From assembly GCF_051020955.1 (NCBI RefSeq), contig NC_135017.1:1278501-1342500 (forward strand): a stretch of DNA of 64,000 bases. Reading direction: 5' to 3'. A model generated the notes under the pieces. It searched no databases and was not told the origin of the DNA. It was given only the letters and a program-made list of their open reading frames with translations. The position numbers and the translations under genes were made by a program. Each line of letters begins with the position of its first letter. The first letter of the stretch is position 1. Below, piece by piece: positions 33,212 through 45,217 of the stretch. The stretch comes from Megalopta genalis. Taxonomy: Eukaryota > Arthropoda > Insecta > Hymenoptera > Halictidae.

Positions 33212-34937
33212 ACACTGTCCGACACGAATTTTGATTTCCTATAGCCACTATGAAATTCTTGTAGAGCTTCACTTCCCGATCAAGGATCTGAAAACCGAAT
33301 TGCACCATCACCCTCAGTTTCCGAAAAAAATGAGCTTTTGTAAAAACCCAAAATTTTCGACAAAAATGAGGTACTGTATGAAAAGTAAAAACGTTAGAAA
33401 GTTCTCTAATCAGTGTTAAAAGATAGAGGAGAGTTTCTGGAATATAGTAGCAATATATAATAGCAATAAATTAATGTCAAAGTTTAAAAAATTGACGTCG
33501 TGCGCAGTTTCTGCGCAATATTTTTGTACTTTTACGAAAAGTTGTTTGTCCTGCACAAAAACTGTACTCAGGATCGGATTCTGTAGACATTTCTGAAGAA
33601 GAAACGGCCCGGTAAAAGTGTCGGAACGATATCCATTTCGAGTAGATCGAGAAAATGTTCGACGGCAACATGTACACGACGTTTTGTCGCCATGAGCTTC
33701 GCTGCTCGCTTCTCTCCGTCCGACAGGGCCGAAGATACGCGTAATCAACACCGATGGAGGGATCCAATGGGGCATCCACTTTTCGTAAATAATATTAGAA
33801 TTTTTTTTGATACTTCAATGTTCTGTTTTTTTTTACTTATTTCTGTGGATAATAATCACCAAACTGTGATATATTTCACGAAAAAAATCACACCAGAATA
33901 TTTGCAGTGGATAACAAAAATATTCTAACACTAGTATAATTTTGACTTCTACGCCATATAATTAAATAAATATTTAAATATATATTTAACAATATGTTTC
34001 AAGAAGTTTAACGTCTTGAAATTGATTGGAAATAATTGAAACAATTTATTCATGATCGTATTATCTCTATAATTTAAATGATAACTGTATACATAATATA
34101 CTTGTAATTCGAACAAATTCAGAATAAAATGAATATTTTTGTTCATTATTTTTCTTTTATTATTTCTCCATATGAAAATTAATAATCTTACTTCTATATT
34201 CCTAAAACCATGTTTTTCGTACTTTTTAATTTAGAATTCACAGTTTGGTGATTATTATCTACAGAAATATGTAAAAGAAAATAGCACATTGAAGTACTAA
34301 AAAAATTCAAAGTAGCACGCACCACACGCAAAGTGGGTACCCATTAGATCCCTCCATCGGTGTTGATTACGCATAGCTTCGACCCTGTCGGACAGAGAGA
34401 AGCGAGTAGCGAAGCACATGGCGGCAAAACATCGTGTACATGTTACCGATGAACATTTTCTTGACCTACTCAAAATGTACATCGTTTTAACACTTCTATC
34501 GGGCCGTTTCTTCTTCAGAAATATCTACAGAATCCGATCCTGAATAGAGTTTTCGTGCCGAACAAAGAACTTTTTGTAAAAATACAAAAATATTTCGGAG
34601 AAACTGCACACGTCGACACTTTTTTAAACTTTTTAAACATTAATTTATAGTTATTTAGGACCAAAAACAATTAATAAATTGTATGCCACTATATTCGGCT
34701 ATATATATATATATATATATTTTAACACCGATTAGAACTTTTTAACGTTTTTACTTTTCATGCAATACCTCATTTTTATTGAAAATTTTAGGTTTTTACA
34801 AAAGTTCGTTTTTTTCCAAAAACTGAGGGTGGTGGAGCAATTAGGTTTTCGGATTCTTGTTTGGGGAATAAAGCACTACAAGAATTTCATAGTGTTTATA
34901 GGAAATCGCAAAAAAGTTTGTTTTTGTCCGACAGTGT
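33212..34937. mobile_element. Palindrome D: foldback element with AATTA target duplication
   Basis: The termini are ACACTGTCCGACA and TGTCCGACAGTGT. AATTA at 33,207-33,211 and 34,938-34,942 is a convincing 5-bp target duplication. The arms (about 660-700 bp) match throughout, for example CCACTTTTCGTAAATAATAT against the right-arm ACGCAAAGTGG region, and CGTAATCAACACCGATGGAG against TCCATCGGTGTTGATTACG. The loop is about 33,880-34,235. The arms contain a decayed piece resembling a transposase end (protein-like stretch STESDPEYSFCA on the minus strand). Non-autonomous. Confidence 0.75.
34698..34722. repeat. (TA)n microsatellite
   Basis: Run of TA dinucleotides within the right arm of palindrome D, absent from the left arm. 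Confidence 0.8.
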
Positions 34938-35627
34938 AATTACACTTTATATCGAATTTCTGTAATACATATTTTATAAATACGATTTTCACCATTTAAA
35001 TGTTTGTGTCATATATGCCCAATGCCTCCAAATAATATTCGGTACTCGTAGTAGAAATGAAATATATAGGGTATTTCGCTTCTTGCTACCGTGCCAAGTT
35101 TTCGTGAACTATCGATATTGCTGAGCGAGACACGAAGTGGTAAGAGGGCTCTGAGTCCCAAAAAGGTGAGACAAAGAAGATGAAGAGACAAAGATGCAAT
35201 GTCTGTACGTATCCTAAATCTGTGATAAGGACAATTTATTTTATCCGTTTATGACACGATCGTATAGGGAACGGTTTGGTTCGGGCAAATACAAATATTT
35301 ATATCTAGTATCGCGGATCGGTATCAGTACGTTACGATTTGGAACTATGGCGAGCTATGTTATCCGTTCAAACACGAAACGTTTACAGGATCTCCAATTC
35401 GGGCAAACATTGATGCAGATATTGCAATGCAAATATTTATCTCTAGCATCGCTGTACATTCCGGCATGCCCCGGCACGTTACGTTGAGAGCATGGGCAGA
35501 TCGGTATTCTCTGAAACAATGAGTGGTCGGACTGAACGTGTTTGGCCAGATACGTGCGACATCGAACGAAACGTGTTAAGAGTTTCGGCGATGATCTTGT
35601 ATACATAAAATCAACGTGTGCCAAGCA

Positions 35628-35757
35628 ATATGCAGAAAGATTAATAGAGTTGCTGCGAAATCATAGCTTTCTATATAATCAAGATGAAAAAAGATATAGC
35701 GATAATGAGAAAAAGGAAGCTGCTTGGAGAGAAATTGGAAAAAATATAATAATAATT
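35628..35757 (+). pseudogene. MADF-type domain exon fragment
   Basis: The reading frame AERLIELLRNHSFLYNQDEK followed by KEAAWREIGKNI matches the first two helices of a MADF (Myb/SANT-like) DNA-binding domain: LIxLVRxxPxLY, then a Lys/Glu-rich loop and AWxxI. In MADF proteins the domain is about 85 residues. Here it stops after roughly half, near AAAATATAATAATAATTAG, with no clear donor. It may be an exon relic of a host gene or of a MADF-bearing transposon gene. Confidence 0.5.
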
Positions 35758-35789
35758 AGATATACATCTTATTTTATTTTATGAGGAAA

Positions 35790-37097
35790 TGTTATACATG
35801 TTTTCTTGTAACTAATTTCTTGTATGTAACCATCCAATATTTCCAAATTCAGTATTAAAAACATTTTTAAATGTATCACCTTGCAGTAGGAGATTTGTCG
35901 ACAATCCCGAGAGGATAGTATATAATTATGTAAAATGCAGGTCGTTAAGATAATGTTATCAACATTTTCCAGATGTAATTGAATTCTAAGGTCACGGACT
36001 TCAGGTCACCGATTTGAATAAAATTTTGTGAACCCAGACTAAAAATCATTTAAATCATGTTCGAGATTATCGCACTCATCTGTGCAAAATTTCAATCCTG
36101 TTACTTGTCCGTAAGAGTAGTTACAGGATAAATTAGACTGCGCGCTTTTCCGCCAATTTCCTTCTTTCGATAACTTTTTAAAATTTTGAAAAAAATGTGG
36201 CTTATTTTGAACATCAAACCACATATTATAGAATTTTTTCAGATTTTTCGGTTGCTAGCTGTGATTATAAAAAATGGAAAACCAAAAGAAATCGGAAAAT
36301 TGAAGATATGTATCACGAAAACAAAAATGCTATGCCACCCTGATATTAATTCTCTGATAAGGTACTATCACATGAAGTGCGCCCAATTTTTCTCAGATTT
36401 TTCGTTGAACTGTGTTATCGTAAAAAAAATGAAAACTGAATTTGTCGACGCTTTTGGTGCAGAAAGTGTAGATTAAGTAATTATTTACCGCAAGTGCAGA
36501 TTAAGTAATTTTAAACGTAAATACACTGTAACAAGCAATTTTTTAACCTAGAAAATGAGATTTAAGAGAATGAAAAATTTGTGACGTACACATTCGGTAT
36601 ATATTTAAATATTCACACACACGTTTCAACGTTGTCAGTTGGTAGAGCAGGTAAGGTGGCCGACTACGGAAACACTGCGCTGCAATGTTTTAAAAACATT
36701 TTTTTTAATATTTGAAAAATATTTAAGTCCACATATATACATACAGCAATAGTTTTGGAATATGAATTATTTTATCGATTCTCTAACTGTGAATGTTCAT
36801 CATTACGGCTTTGTAAAAAGCGTGCAATCTAATTTACCCTATAACTACCCTTACCGACAAGTTACAGGGTTGACATTTTTTTCTTGGTCAGCTATCGAAA
36901 CGTACAATAATAATTAAAAAACCACTTAGGGCAATTTTGACCATCTTAATCGGCTATTCCCTTTCTATAAATGTCATTTTAGTACGGCCACGCCGACATG
37001 CTGAATCGCTTCTTTATTTTGATATGTATTTGTACCATTTTACATTATACATTACACATTTCTTGCTTTAACTAGCAATGAATAAGTTTCAATATAC
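35790..37097. other. Spacer with a diverged block Z-flank copy
   Basis: AAGGTCACGGACTTCAGGTC at about 35,990 and the following 100 bp are a diverged copy of palindrome A sequence at 17,065-17,165. The rest is AT-rich with no gene recognised. Confidence 0.4.
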
Positions 37098-37846
37098 AGG
37101 GTGTAAGCAGTGTAAGTGAACTTTGCAAATGACCATCCCAGAGGTTCCTCCGTCAGTAGCCCTCGAATGTTGTGGTCATCGACCTGGGATCAGCTGTTCG
37201 TTGTACGAGGTCAGTGCGTACGAGTCAGCAAATGCATCCTCAACTAAATGGGCGAGTTTCTTATTGATAATATTTTTCATATTTCTCTAATAAACTAATC
37301 CTTTACGTCCCTTATCGCGATTATTTATTATTAAATCAGCTTTGCGAATCATTCGTTGAATTCTGTTCGGACACGGAGTTATTTAAATTGAAATATCATT
37401 TACGAACTTTGTTAATCCTCACTGTACACCTTGCATAAAAATTTCATATGGTACACGTGAGGTGTCAAGCATACCAGATAATTAAAATGGCTGTCACGGT
37501 TAAACTACATATTATTTCGGGTCCGAAAAATTAGTAAATATTCTTCAGACGTTCTAAAGTAGAGGTGAACAGCGTTTTTCTTAAAAAATATCACTTTTAC
37601 GTAGTAAAAAAAAAATCCGGAAAGTGCATGCTTCGTGACTTGTTCAATACTTCGAACGCGGCTCGAGTCCGTCTCGACCTTCTGTCAAAGTCTCGTGCTG
37701 CGGGCTCTCGAACTTCGCGCCGTCACCTCTCATTGGACAGTGTTTTTCGTTAATAACTCGTAAACAAAGCCGCAGATTGCATTTTCACAAAGGTGAAAGT
37801 TACCACATTTCCGCATTGCGAGACATTTTTGGGACACCCTGTATAT
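37098..37846 (-). mobile_element. Short element Y, complete copy in the right arm
   Basis: Bounded by TATACAGGGTGTAAGCAG on one side and GGGACACCCTGTATATTC on the other, so both inverted ends are present over about 750 bp. This is the inverted partner of 17,445-18,150. It has no gene. Its minus-strand content follows the Y consensus (CGCAGATTGCATTTTC; CTCGTAAACAAAGCC). Confidence 0.6.
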
Positions 37847-39360
37847 TCAATGAAATATAATGTGTATGGATTAAAAGAAAATTAGCAACTATGACGATGA
37901 TATTTATCATAGAAACAGGTGAAACGTAAATATTTTCTGCAGTGAGAGCATTTTATAAAGAACAACTGATTAACATTTTTTGCGTTTCGCATGTGGCAAT
38001 TCTTTGGCTGCGGTATTAATTTCCTATGAAACACATACAAAAGAAATGTAACCATTACAATGTCGTGTAAGTCGTTTATTGTTTCCGATATCTATACACA
38101 ACGTTCGGCTCGATGAAATTTGAAAATTAAATATCTTTATAAATAATTCGAACACGTCTCAAATAATTTTCAGCCTGGTTTCACCACAGAAAATTTCATT
38201 GAAATTAGTGATCCGAAGTCCGTGACCTTTCCGTGTTAGATATAAGAGGAAATTTTGTGTTAAAATTCCGAATTCGAATTCCAACACTCATCTCGCTCGT
38301 GATTCGTCGATAATTATAATGCTGTTTAGCGGAATCTTGAAGTTGCGCTTTAGGATACGGTTTAAACGAGTACAGTAATGTCTCTAGGTGACGTAATTTC
38401 GGTGTGTCATCACCGACGGCGTAATATAGCTACGGTTTTATAATTTATTGATTTTCTCGCTACGTCGATGCTAAAGTTCGACGGAGTCGGTGAACAACGT
38501 GCCGCGGCTCCTTTGATTCGAATTCCAGAAAGACAACTCATAATAAAATGACAAATTTGTTTAATTCATATAATAATATAATTTTGCACTTATCTAATTA
38601 TGCACAATGTCAACAAAGCTTTTTAATGTACAGTTATTATTTATATGTATAACAATAAAATGTTCCGCACGGATGTTAGATGTAGAGGAAGCAGTCCTGT
38701 AGGAGGTGGAAGCAGAGGGCACCGTGAGCGTACCAATGAGAAGAATCCAAAGGACATCCGCACATCTTTCCCGATTGCCGAGGATTAATTAAGTGGTCAG
38801 TGTTTTGTAATAGTGATGTGAAAGTGAACTCCTTGTCGAGGATTAATTAAGTGGTCAGTTTTTGGCGACGATGTTGTAAAAGTGAAATCCGTGTTTACTA
38901 TGCCGATCCTATCTGAGGCCCCACCGATCGCATCCTTTCCTCGGTAATGCCATTAACCTGAGATCAATTGAACATTGTCAAGCAGCAAATGCATCCTCAT
39001 CGAAATGTGTAAGTTTACTATTAATGATATTCTTCACAATTCTTAAATAAACATATCCCTCATGTTCTTCGACGCGATTTATTATTAAATTTGCTTTGCG
39101 AATTATTGAAACAAAAATATCTTTTGCGTGAGTTTGACGGGATTTTTTACCGTTAATCTTCACTGTAATCGGCTCAATCAATAATTAAAACGGCTGACAC
39201 GGTTAAACTATTTACTATTTCAGCTCCGAAAAATTAGTAAATATTCTTCAGACGTTCTAAAATAAAGGTGAATAGCGTTTTTCTTAAAAATATCATTGTT
39301 ACGTAGTAACAAAAATTCGGAAAGTTCACGCTCCGTGACTTGTTCATTACTTCGAACGCG
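37110..39360. repeat. Palindrome A, right arm
   Basis: Inverted partner of 15,931-18,150 across a spacer of about 19 kb that contains all of element B and palindromes C and D. It includes Y copy 2, block Z and Y copy 1 in reverse order. Confidence 0.8.
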
Positions 39361-39559
39361 GCCCGAATCCGTTGCGCCCTTTTGCCAAAGTTACGTGCCA
39401 GCTGGCTCTCGAAGTTCCCCTGCTCCCCTCGCATTGGACACTGTTTTCGTTAATAACTCGTGAACAAAGCCGTGAATTGCATTTTCGCGAAGGAAAAACT
39501 TGCTCCAAAAAAAGTTGCTTATTTCTTGGAAATACGATAATTTTAGGACACCCTTAATA

Positions 39560-40140
39560 TAAATACGGAACATGCACATGCAACGAGATGCCCTTCATCC
39601 GTTGTGCAAGATGTTTTTATACATTATGTTTTGTCTGTTTTTATGACAAGTATCACTGTTGTAAATAACAGTAAATGTAAGTGTTCCTTTTTAGAATTCA
39701 TTATACATCTTTTGTTTTTTTGACATAATTCATTAGGAACATAAAATTTTTATTTTTATTCACCATCCTGTACAAAACTTTTATTTTTATAATCCTACTC
39801 ATGTATCTAGTGTCAATGTTAGTGTTGTGCATCTAGTGTTGATAAGTACTTGACATCTTTTAATTTTTGAATTTTTATATATTTCGTATTATTTGTCTTT
39901 CACTTTCTTTTCAATTTATATATTGTATTATTGTATTATTATATGTTTTACATTAAAAATTTTTTTTTTTTCTAGTTTTTTTTTAGTTTTATACCTTTCG
40001 TATATTTTATATATTACTTTGTATATTACATTTTATATTTTAAAATGTAGTTAAAATCTTTAGATACAGTAATTTTTGTTTAACATTTAATATGCAAAAA
40101 ATCGAATTAATTAAAATAAATAAATCAAAACAAAAATTTT
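39560..40140. other. AT-rich stretch, nothing recognised
   Basis: Low-complexity T-rich sequence, with no ORF or repeat arms. Confidence 0.5.
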
Positions 40141-40144
40141 CTTC

Positions 40145-40215
40145 CTACATGGAATCGAACCCTGATCCACAGGGTACAATTCCAGAGCGTTACCCTCACG
40201 CCATCGACTTGGTTA
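40145..40215 (-). repeat. tRNA-like sequence, possibly a SINE head
   Basis: On the minus strand TGGCGTGAGGG fits a pol III A box and GGGTTCGATTCC fits a B box about 45 bp later. A normal cloverleaf with an anticodon stem cannot be drawn, so a tRNA-derived SINE or a decayed tRNA copy is more likely than a working tRNA. Confidence 0.35.
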
Positions 40216-40331
40216 ATACTTTCCTTAATACTGTACTTATATATGACATAAGAAAATTTTAGTTACGAATAGTTAAACAATGATGGTATATAATCATAAA
40301 CAGGAGAACTAAATGTCCTAATATGCAAAGT

Positions 40332-40581
40332 TAACCCTTTGAACTCGAGACTATTTTAATTCAAAAATGAAAACATTTGTTTCAACCTACAGTATCTCCA
40401 TTTGATGCGATTGTTTTTATTTGATACATACGAAATTGAACGCATATGCTTACAGAAAATTTCTCCCTTATTTGACAATTTATCGAATACAGACAAATTT
40501 AATAATATGAAAATATTTTTAAAATAGTGTTGCAATTTTCAGCGTTCTCTCAGAGTCGCCACTCGAGTTCAAGAGGTTAAA
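40332..40581. mobile_element. piggyBac-type MITE with TTAA ends
   Basis: TTAACCCTTTGAACTCGAG on the left and CTCGAGTTCAAGAGGTTAA on the right: TTAA target duplications and nearly perfect inverted ends over about 250 bp. Related to 2,177-2,400. Confidence 0.75.
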
Positions 40582-40650
40582 ACTAAATCCGTGATGGCCT
40601 TGCTCTCCCCTTGTCAGTGAGACCCAAGCGTGACGTCAACCTCTTCATCT

Positions 40651-41790
40651 GTATACAGGATGTCCCAATATTATTGTACAAGCGAGAAATGAGAGGTTCC
40701 TGAGGTCATTTGAAGCAACTTTTTCCGTAGCGAAAGTGCAATCCGCGACTTCGTTTACGAGTTATTAACGAAACCCCCGGGACGCGGCCGGCCACCGCCA
40801 TTCCATCCTGGTGGCCGGCCAGGCGAGGGGGAGCCGCGGTTGTGTTCTTTGAGAGTTCCCGTGGCTCCCCCGCTACTCGCCAGCGCCCTAGGCCGCCGTG
40901 GGGGTTTTAGCGGGTCGAACCCCGCACCCCACGAACCCCACCCCGTCGGGCGGGACGGGGGTGTCTGACCAGCAGATTTCCCCCACGTTAAACAAAAAAA
41001 AATAAAAAAAAAAAAAAAAATAAAAAAAAAAAAATAAAAAAAAGTTATTAACGAAAAACAGTGACTAATAACAGACGAGATCAGCTGGCGCAAAGCCGAC
41101 GAGTTAGTGAGCGCAATAGGTCTTGACTGCGTGGCGCGACGGAAGGAGGGAGCTTTGCTCAGGCATGGAACCACGTTCGAAACAAGAATAAATAACCGAA
41201 CGTGAACTATCCGAATCTTTTTATTACGTGTCAGGAGTAATTTCATGGAAAACACTGTCCATCCTTACTTTAGAATGTCTGAAGAATATTTGATAATCTT
41301 TCGGTACCGAAATAATGAGTAGTTTAACCGTAACGGTAATTTTAATTTTCTGGAGTGCATGACCATATAAAATGTGTATGCAGTGTGTACTACGAAGATT
41401 AACAATAAGTAATTCCGTCGAAGTACGTAAATGATATTCTAATGTAAATAATTCCTTATCCGAACAGGATTCTACGAATTTTTCGCAAAACTATTTTAAT
41501 AATAAATAATCGCGTTAAGGAATATATAAAAGATATATTTCTTTAGGAATTGTCAAGAATATCTTTAACACAAAACTTGCACATTTAGTTGAGGATGCCT
41601 TTGCTGTTTGAAAATGTGGGTCACGATGACGGTGCACTGACCTCCCACAACGTACAGCTGTTATCAGGTCGACGAGCGTGCCGTGCAAGGGATACGGTCT
41701 TAGGGACCTCAGACGAAGTTCACTTTCACAACAGTTTTACCAAACACTGACCACTTAATTAATCCTCGACAATCAGGTAAGGTATGCAAA
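40651..41790 (+). mobile_element. Short element Y, copy 3, split by a retroposon
   Basis: Begins GTATACAGGATGTCCCAATA and follows the Y consensus through AGTTATTAACGAAAAACAGT to AACACTGACCACTTAATTAA. It is interrupted at 40,774-41,042 by a GC-rich, A-tailed insertion. Confidence 0.6.
40774..41042 (+). mobile_element. 5'-truncated non-LTR retroposon with A-rich tail
   Basis: A GC-rich block (from CCCCCGGGACGCGGCCGGCC to CCCCCACGTTAAAC) ends in about 55 bp of A-rich tail with scattered T. It is flanked by AGTTATTAACGAAA at 40,760-40,773 and 41,043-41,056, a 14-bp target duplication. This is the signature of target-primed reverse transcription. Only the 3' untranslated part is present. The minus-strand ORF across it is not a gene. 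Confidence 0.8.
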
Positions 41791-41905
41791 TGTAACCTGC
41801 ATTAAAATTGGGTGGCCATGAAAAGGGCCAATGAAATCAAACCGAAGATCGGTGAAATTGTTCCGGCATTGTCACCCGCTTCGTAACACCATTCGGTGCA
41901 CATGA

Positions 41906-42170
41906 TTATCGTTCCACTTTCCGCAGCTTTTCGACGGTTATCATAGCGACGCCACCGTGAATCTTCGCGATCAGCGTCTCCACACTCTCCATTGGTTCGC
42001 GATACATCACTTTCTGAAATGACTTTTACAAAAGAAATACATAATTTGAGTAAAAAATGCAGGAATAAATGAAAAATATCAACATTATTGTAATTACCTA
42101 CAAATATTCCCAGAAATAAAAATCCAACGGACTGAAATCCGATGACCTGGGGAGGGGGGAGGTCTCGCTA
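41906..42170 (-). pseudogene. DDE transposase C-terminal relic with an intron
   Basis: The minus strand reads RSSDFSPLDFYFWEYL, close to the RSPDLxPLDFFLWG motif of a DDE transposase family common in insects. A GTAATT donor (42,097) and a TTTCAG acceptor (42,014) bracket an AT-rich intron of about 80 bp. Exon 2 (42,013-41,906) reads KVMYREPMESVETLIAKIHG and ends in TAA. A TAG directly before the donor interrupts the frame. It sits next to Y copy 3, so it may be the source family of Y, which is inferred only from proximity. Confidence 0.55.
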
Positions 42171-43555
42171 AAACAAAATGTCTGAGACAGTCGATCGTCT
42201 TTGACACGAGATTCAATTGTTTGTTAGATCATTTCTGCTCCGCCACGTGCATGCGACCGTTCTTGGTACGTATTTCCACAATATAGAGTAATGCTTCACC
42301 ATAGCAAGCATTTCGGCTTCCTCATTGTGAGCATTTTTATCCCCACCATTTTAATGTGCATCCAGCTCCTCACAGTTATTTTAGAAAGAGAACGGAAGAA
42401 GATGGCGAGATACAGAATAAATCGAACTGACTTTATGTTGAGTCTCCACGCACACAAAAAACCTACGTCGTCTCACTTGCAGATGTCTTAAAATGGTGAT
42501 CATTTTGACAATTATTAAAATTTTCAAAAACTAGTAAACTACATTTTAGATAGTTTCTAGTTTATGAATCTACAACATTTTTTAAATTCAGACATCCCAG
42601 TACTTGCCAACTGTGACAAAAAAGGATTCATTCCGACGATTATATTAATGAAATATTTATTTGAAACAATTCGAATAGTGTCGAGCTCTGCTATGGGCTC
42701 TGCTACGGGCTCTGCCTATCAGGTCGAGCGGTTCACAATCCCAGATCACGAACCACGAAGTGTCCAGGAATCTGCGCAAGCTTGAGATGGAGTGAGAATC
42801 CTCCTGGGCAAGAAAATACGGCGCGAGGTCTAAACTTTAGAATCATAAACCGCGAAACTGTACTTTACTCCTTTATCAATCGAACCAAAGAAGCAACAGC
42901 AACTCCGAAAATCGGTCGATCAACTGTGACGGCCAACAATCAATGTACTACTCTATGAGAAGGGGTTTCGAAAGCAACAAATAAGTTCCCAACTTTATAC
43001 GATCTTTATGTTTAAAATTTGCAAAGAACAAAGTTAAAACTTGCATCATATTTTCTTAGAAAGATTATATATTTTATTTAGCAATAACCTACAAAAAGTT
43101 CTCAAAGTCAGAGATTTAGAGAGTTAAAGTTGAGAATTATTGAAGATTGAAACAATTTACCGGAGAAAAGATGGAAAAACAATATAAAAATATTCCAAAA
43201 CGTTTAATTGAAATTTTGATACGCAATCTACAGCAACTAGGAATATAGGGAAATGGTTGTGTTGTTTGTGTTTTATTCGGGCATCCGTCATGTGCCAATT
43301 GGACCTCACTTTTGTAGTGAATAAGGGCGAACTTTCCTGCTTGGATGAATTTGGGCCCTGAAAAGGGCCATTATTATTAAATATAGGGGCCTGCAGAACT
43401 CCCTAGTATTTAGTTGTCGGAGTGTGTCTTATTTTGCAAGTCATAGCATTATGGTGCTAGTCGTATTGCAGAAAAGCGTCTAATGTGTCAGTCTTTGTCT
43501 CGCATGTGCCTTCTTACTGAGAAGTCATTGCCCGCGACCCATCGAAACTTAAAGA
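42171..43555. other. Stretch without recognised genes
   Basis: Mixed composition with short ORFs only. A small repeat of GGGCTCTGC occurs near 42,690-42,715. No domain or repeat family is recognised. Confidence 0.4.
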
Positions 43556-43557
43556 AT

Positions 43558-43606
43558 ACACATACACACATACGCACTCACGCAAACACACGCACACAGG
43601 CGCGCG
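43558..43606. repeat. (CA)n microsatellite
   Basis: CACA/CGCA-type dinucleotide run directly upstream of the Gypsy reverse-transcriptase relic. Confidence 0.8.
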
Positions 43607-44104
43607 CGAGTTTCTCGACGATTGATTTGGTACGAGCGTACCATCAAATTCCTGTCCACCCGAACGCATTCCAAACACCGCGATAACCATGCCATTCAGA
43701 TTATTCGAATATGAAGTCATGTCCTTTGGATTAAGAAATGCAGCGCAGATGTTCCAGCGGTTTATAAATACCGTGATAAGGGGGCTTGATTTATGCTACG
43801 CATATCTCGACAACATTTTAGTGGCGTCGAGTTGTGAGACGAAGCACAGAAATCACCTGCGCGTGCTTTTCTCGCGTCTACAGGAGTATGGCATAGTCGT
43901 AAATCCGAACAAGTGCGTGTTCGCAGAATCGAGTGTGAAATTTCTAAACTATGAGGTTAGCGCCGAGGATACTAGACCATTGGCCGAAAAGGTCAAAGCT
44001 ATTCAGGAATACCAAAGATCCGCAACGATCAAACAACTGCGCGGTTTCAGGATACTCCAACGACAAACACATAGTTGCACTAATCCATCTACGGGGCACC
44101 CATA
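43606..44104 (+). pseudogene. Gypsy-type reverse transcriptase fragment, older lineage
   Basis: FSTIDLVRAYHQIPVHPN is followed by a frame break, then MPFRLFEYEVMSFGLRNAAQ, CYAYLDNILVASS (the catalytic box, with Asn for the second Asp) and NPNKCVFAESSVKFLNYEV, ending near TIKQLRGF. These are RT domains 3 to 6 of a Gypsy element different from the one at 45.2 kb. The YLDN change and the frameshift make it inactive. Confidence 0.85.
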
Positions 44105-44760
44105 GCGTCTCAGCTTAAAACTAAGACTGACATTGTACACGATTTGCATCAGACCCATACCCACATATGGAGCACACGTCTGGTGGTCCGCGTATCCCAA
44201 ATCATAGAAACTATTGCGCTTACTAACTACTACTCAAAACAAAATTCTGAAAATAATAACCGGTTTTCATCACCGCTATCCCACTGAGGCACTTCTCCGC
44301 AAAACTCAAATCCCTAATATAAACGTCTACCTCCATGATCTTATAGCCAGACTTCAAACTGCCACCCATAATAACCCACTAATTTTCCTCACAGGGACTC
44401 AAAATCCCCTATAGAATCAAAATCGAATTTCCATTCGCATTTCTTAACGACCCTGCGGCCAAAGCCCGGTTCAGTTTTCACCTTGCACCACATGGCTTAC
44501 ACTAACCTCCCACACAGGACACGCCCAATAGCAACACCATACACAGCAATGGAGCTTAATCTCTCTCAAATGATACAATTACATCGCTAGCAAGCTGCAC
44601 TTACAGGCACTGTCCATTGCAACACATCATAATATTCTTACTTCACCTAACCACTAACAATCTTTCCTACAGTCCAACCTTTGTTGACTCAATTCTTAAC
44701 CCTTATACAGTTACTCACATTTACTTACCACCATAGTAATCGACCTGTACGCCCGTAACC
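44105..44760 (+). pseudogene. Non-LTR retrotransposon ORF2 C-terminus
   Basis: LYTICIRPIPTYGAHVWWSA then, after a stop, LLTTTQNKILKIITGFHHRY and LLRKTQIPNINVYLHDLIAR match the post-RT region of Jockey-like elements (the IRPxxTYxxxVW and QNKxLRxI motifs). Stops break the frame. The pyrimidine-rich sequence after it, to about 45,213, looks like its 3' untranslated region, which continues after the Gypsy insertion. Confidence 0.7.
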
Positions 44761-45213
44761 CATATCACAAATCTCCCTTCCCCTCTCCTCCCCCCTCCTC
44801 TTCTACGCTCATCATGGAGTTTTTGGGAAATTTTCTCCGCATTTTAGATTCCTTACAGGAAACCACTTTATGTAGTTAACGTCATCAACGTCACTCATAA
44901 GATAAGCCAGCATCATGCTGACAGGAACGGATCACGTTATCCCCCCCTCCTTCCAAAAAAGGGCAATCGTCAGCGTTTAGACATTCACTTCAGGATACAC
45001 ACCTATCTTTCTTTTTACTAACTCTACTGCTTATATATTATTTATTATCATTACAGGTACACAAAGCTTGGAGCTTAACAAACAGCTGCTCAACATCAGG
45101 ATCACACCTCAGCACCTTCTGCTAATGGGCACTGCTAGCACTGCAAACTGCTTACGTCAATTCATTTTTATTCTTCTTCCTACCTCTTTGTTTAATAGTC
45201 GATATATTCTATC
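44761..45213 (+). other. C/T-rich retrotransposon 3' region
   Basis: It contains AAAAAAGGGCAATCGTCAGC at about 44,955, a unit that recurs at about 51,213 and 51,428. This suggests 3' ends of one non-LTR family on both sides of the Gypsy insertion. Confidence 0.45.
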
Positions 45214-45217
45214 ATAT

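Noticed and set aside
40145..40215. Functional tRNA gene on the minus strand
   Set aside because: A and B boxes fit, but no proper acceptor and anticodon stems can be paired. It is kept only as a tRNA-like repeat.
40755..41255. 166-codon minus-strand ORF
   Set aside because: It spans the A-tail and both sides of a retroposon insertion. The poly-Phe stretch comes from the A-tract.
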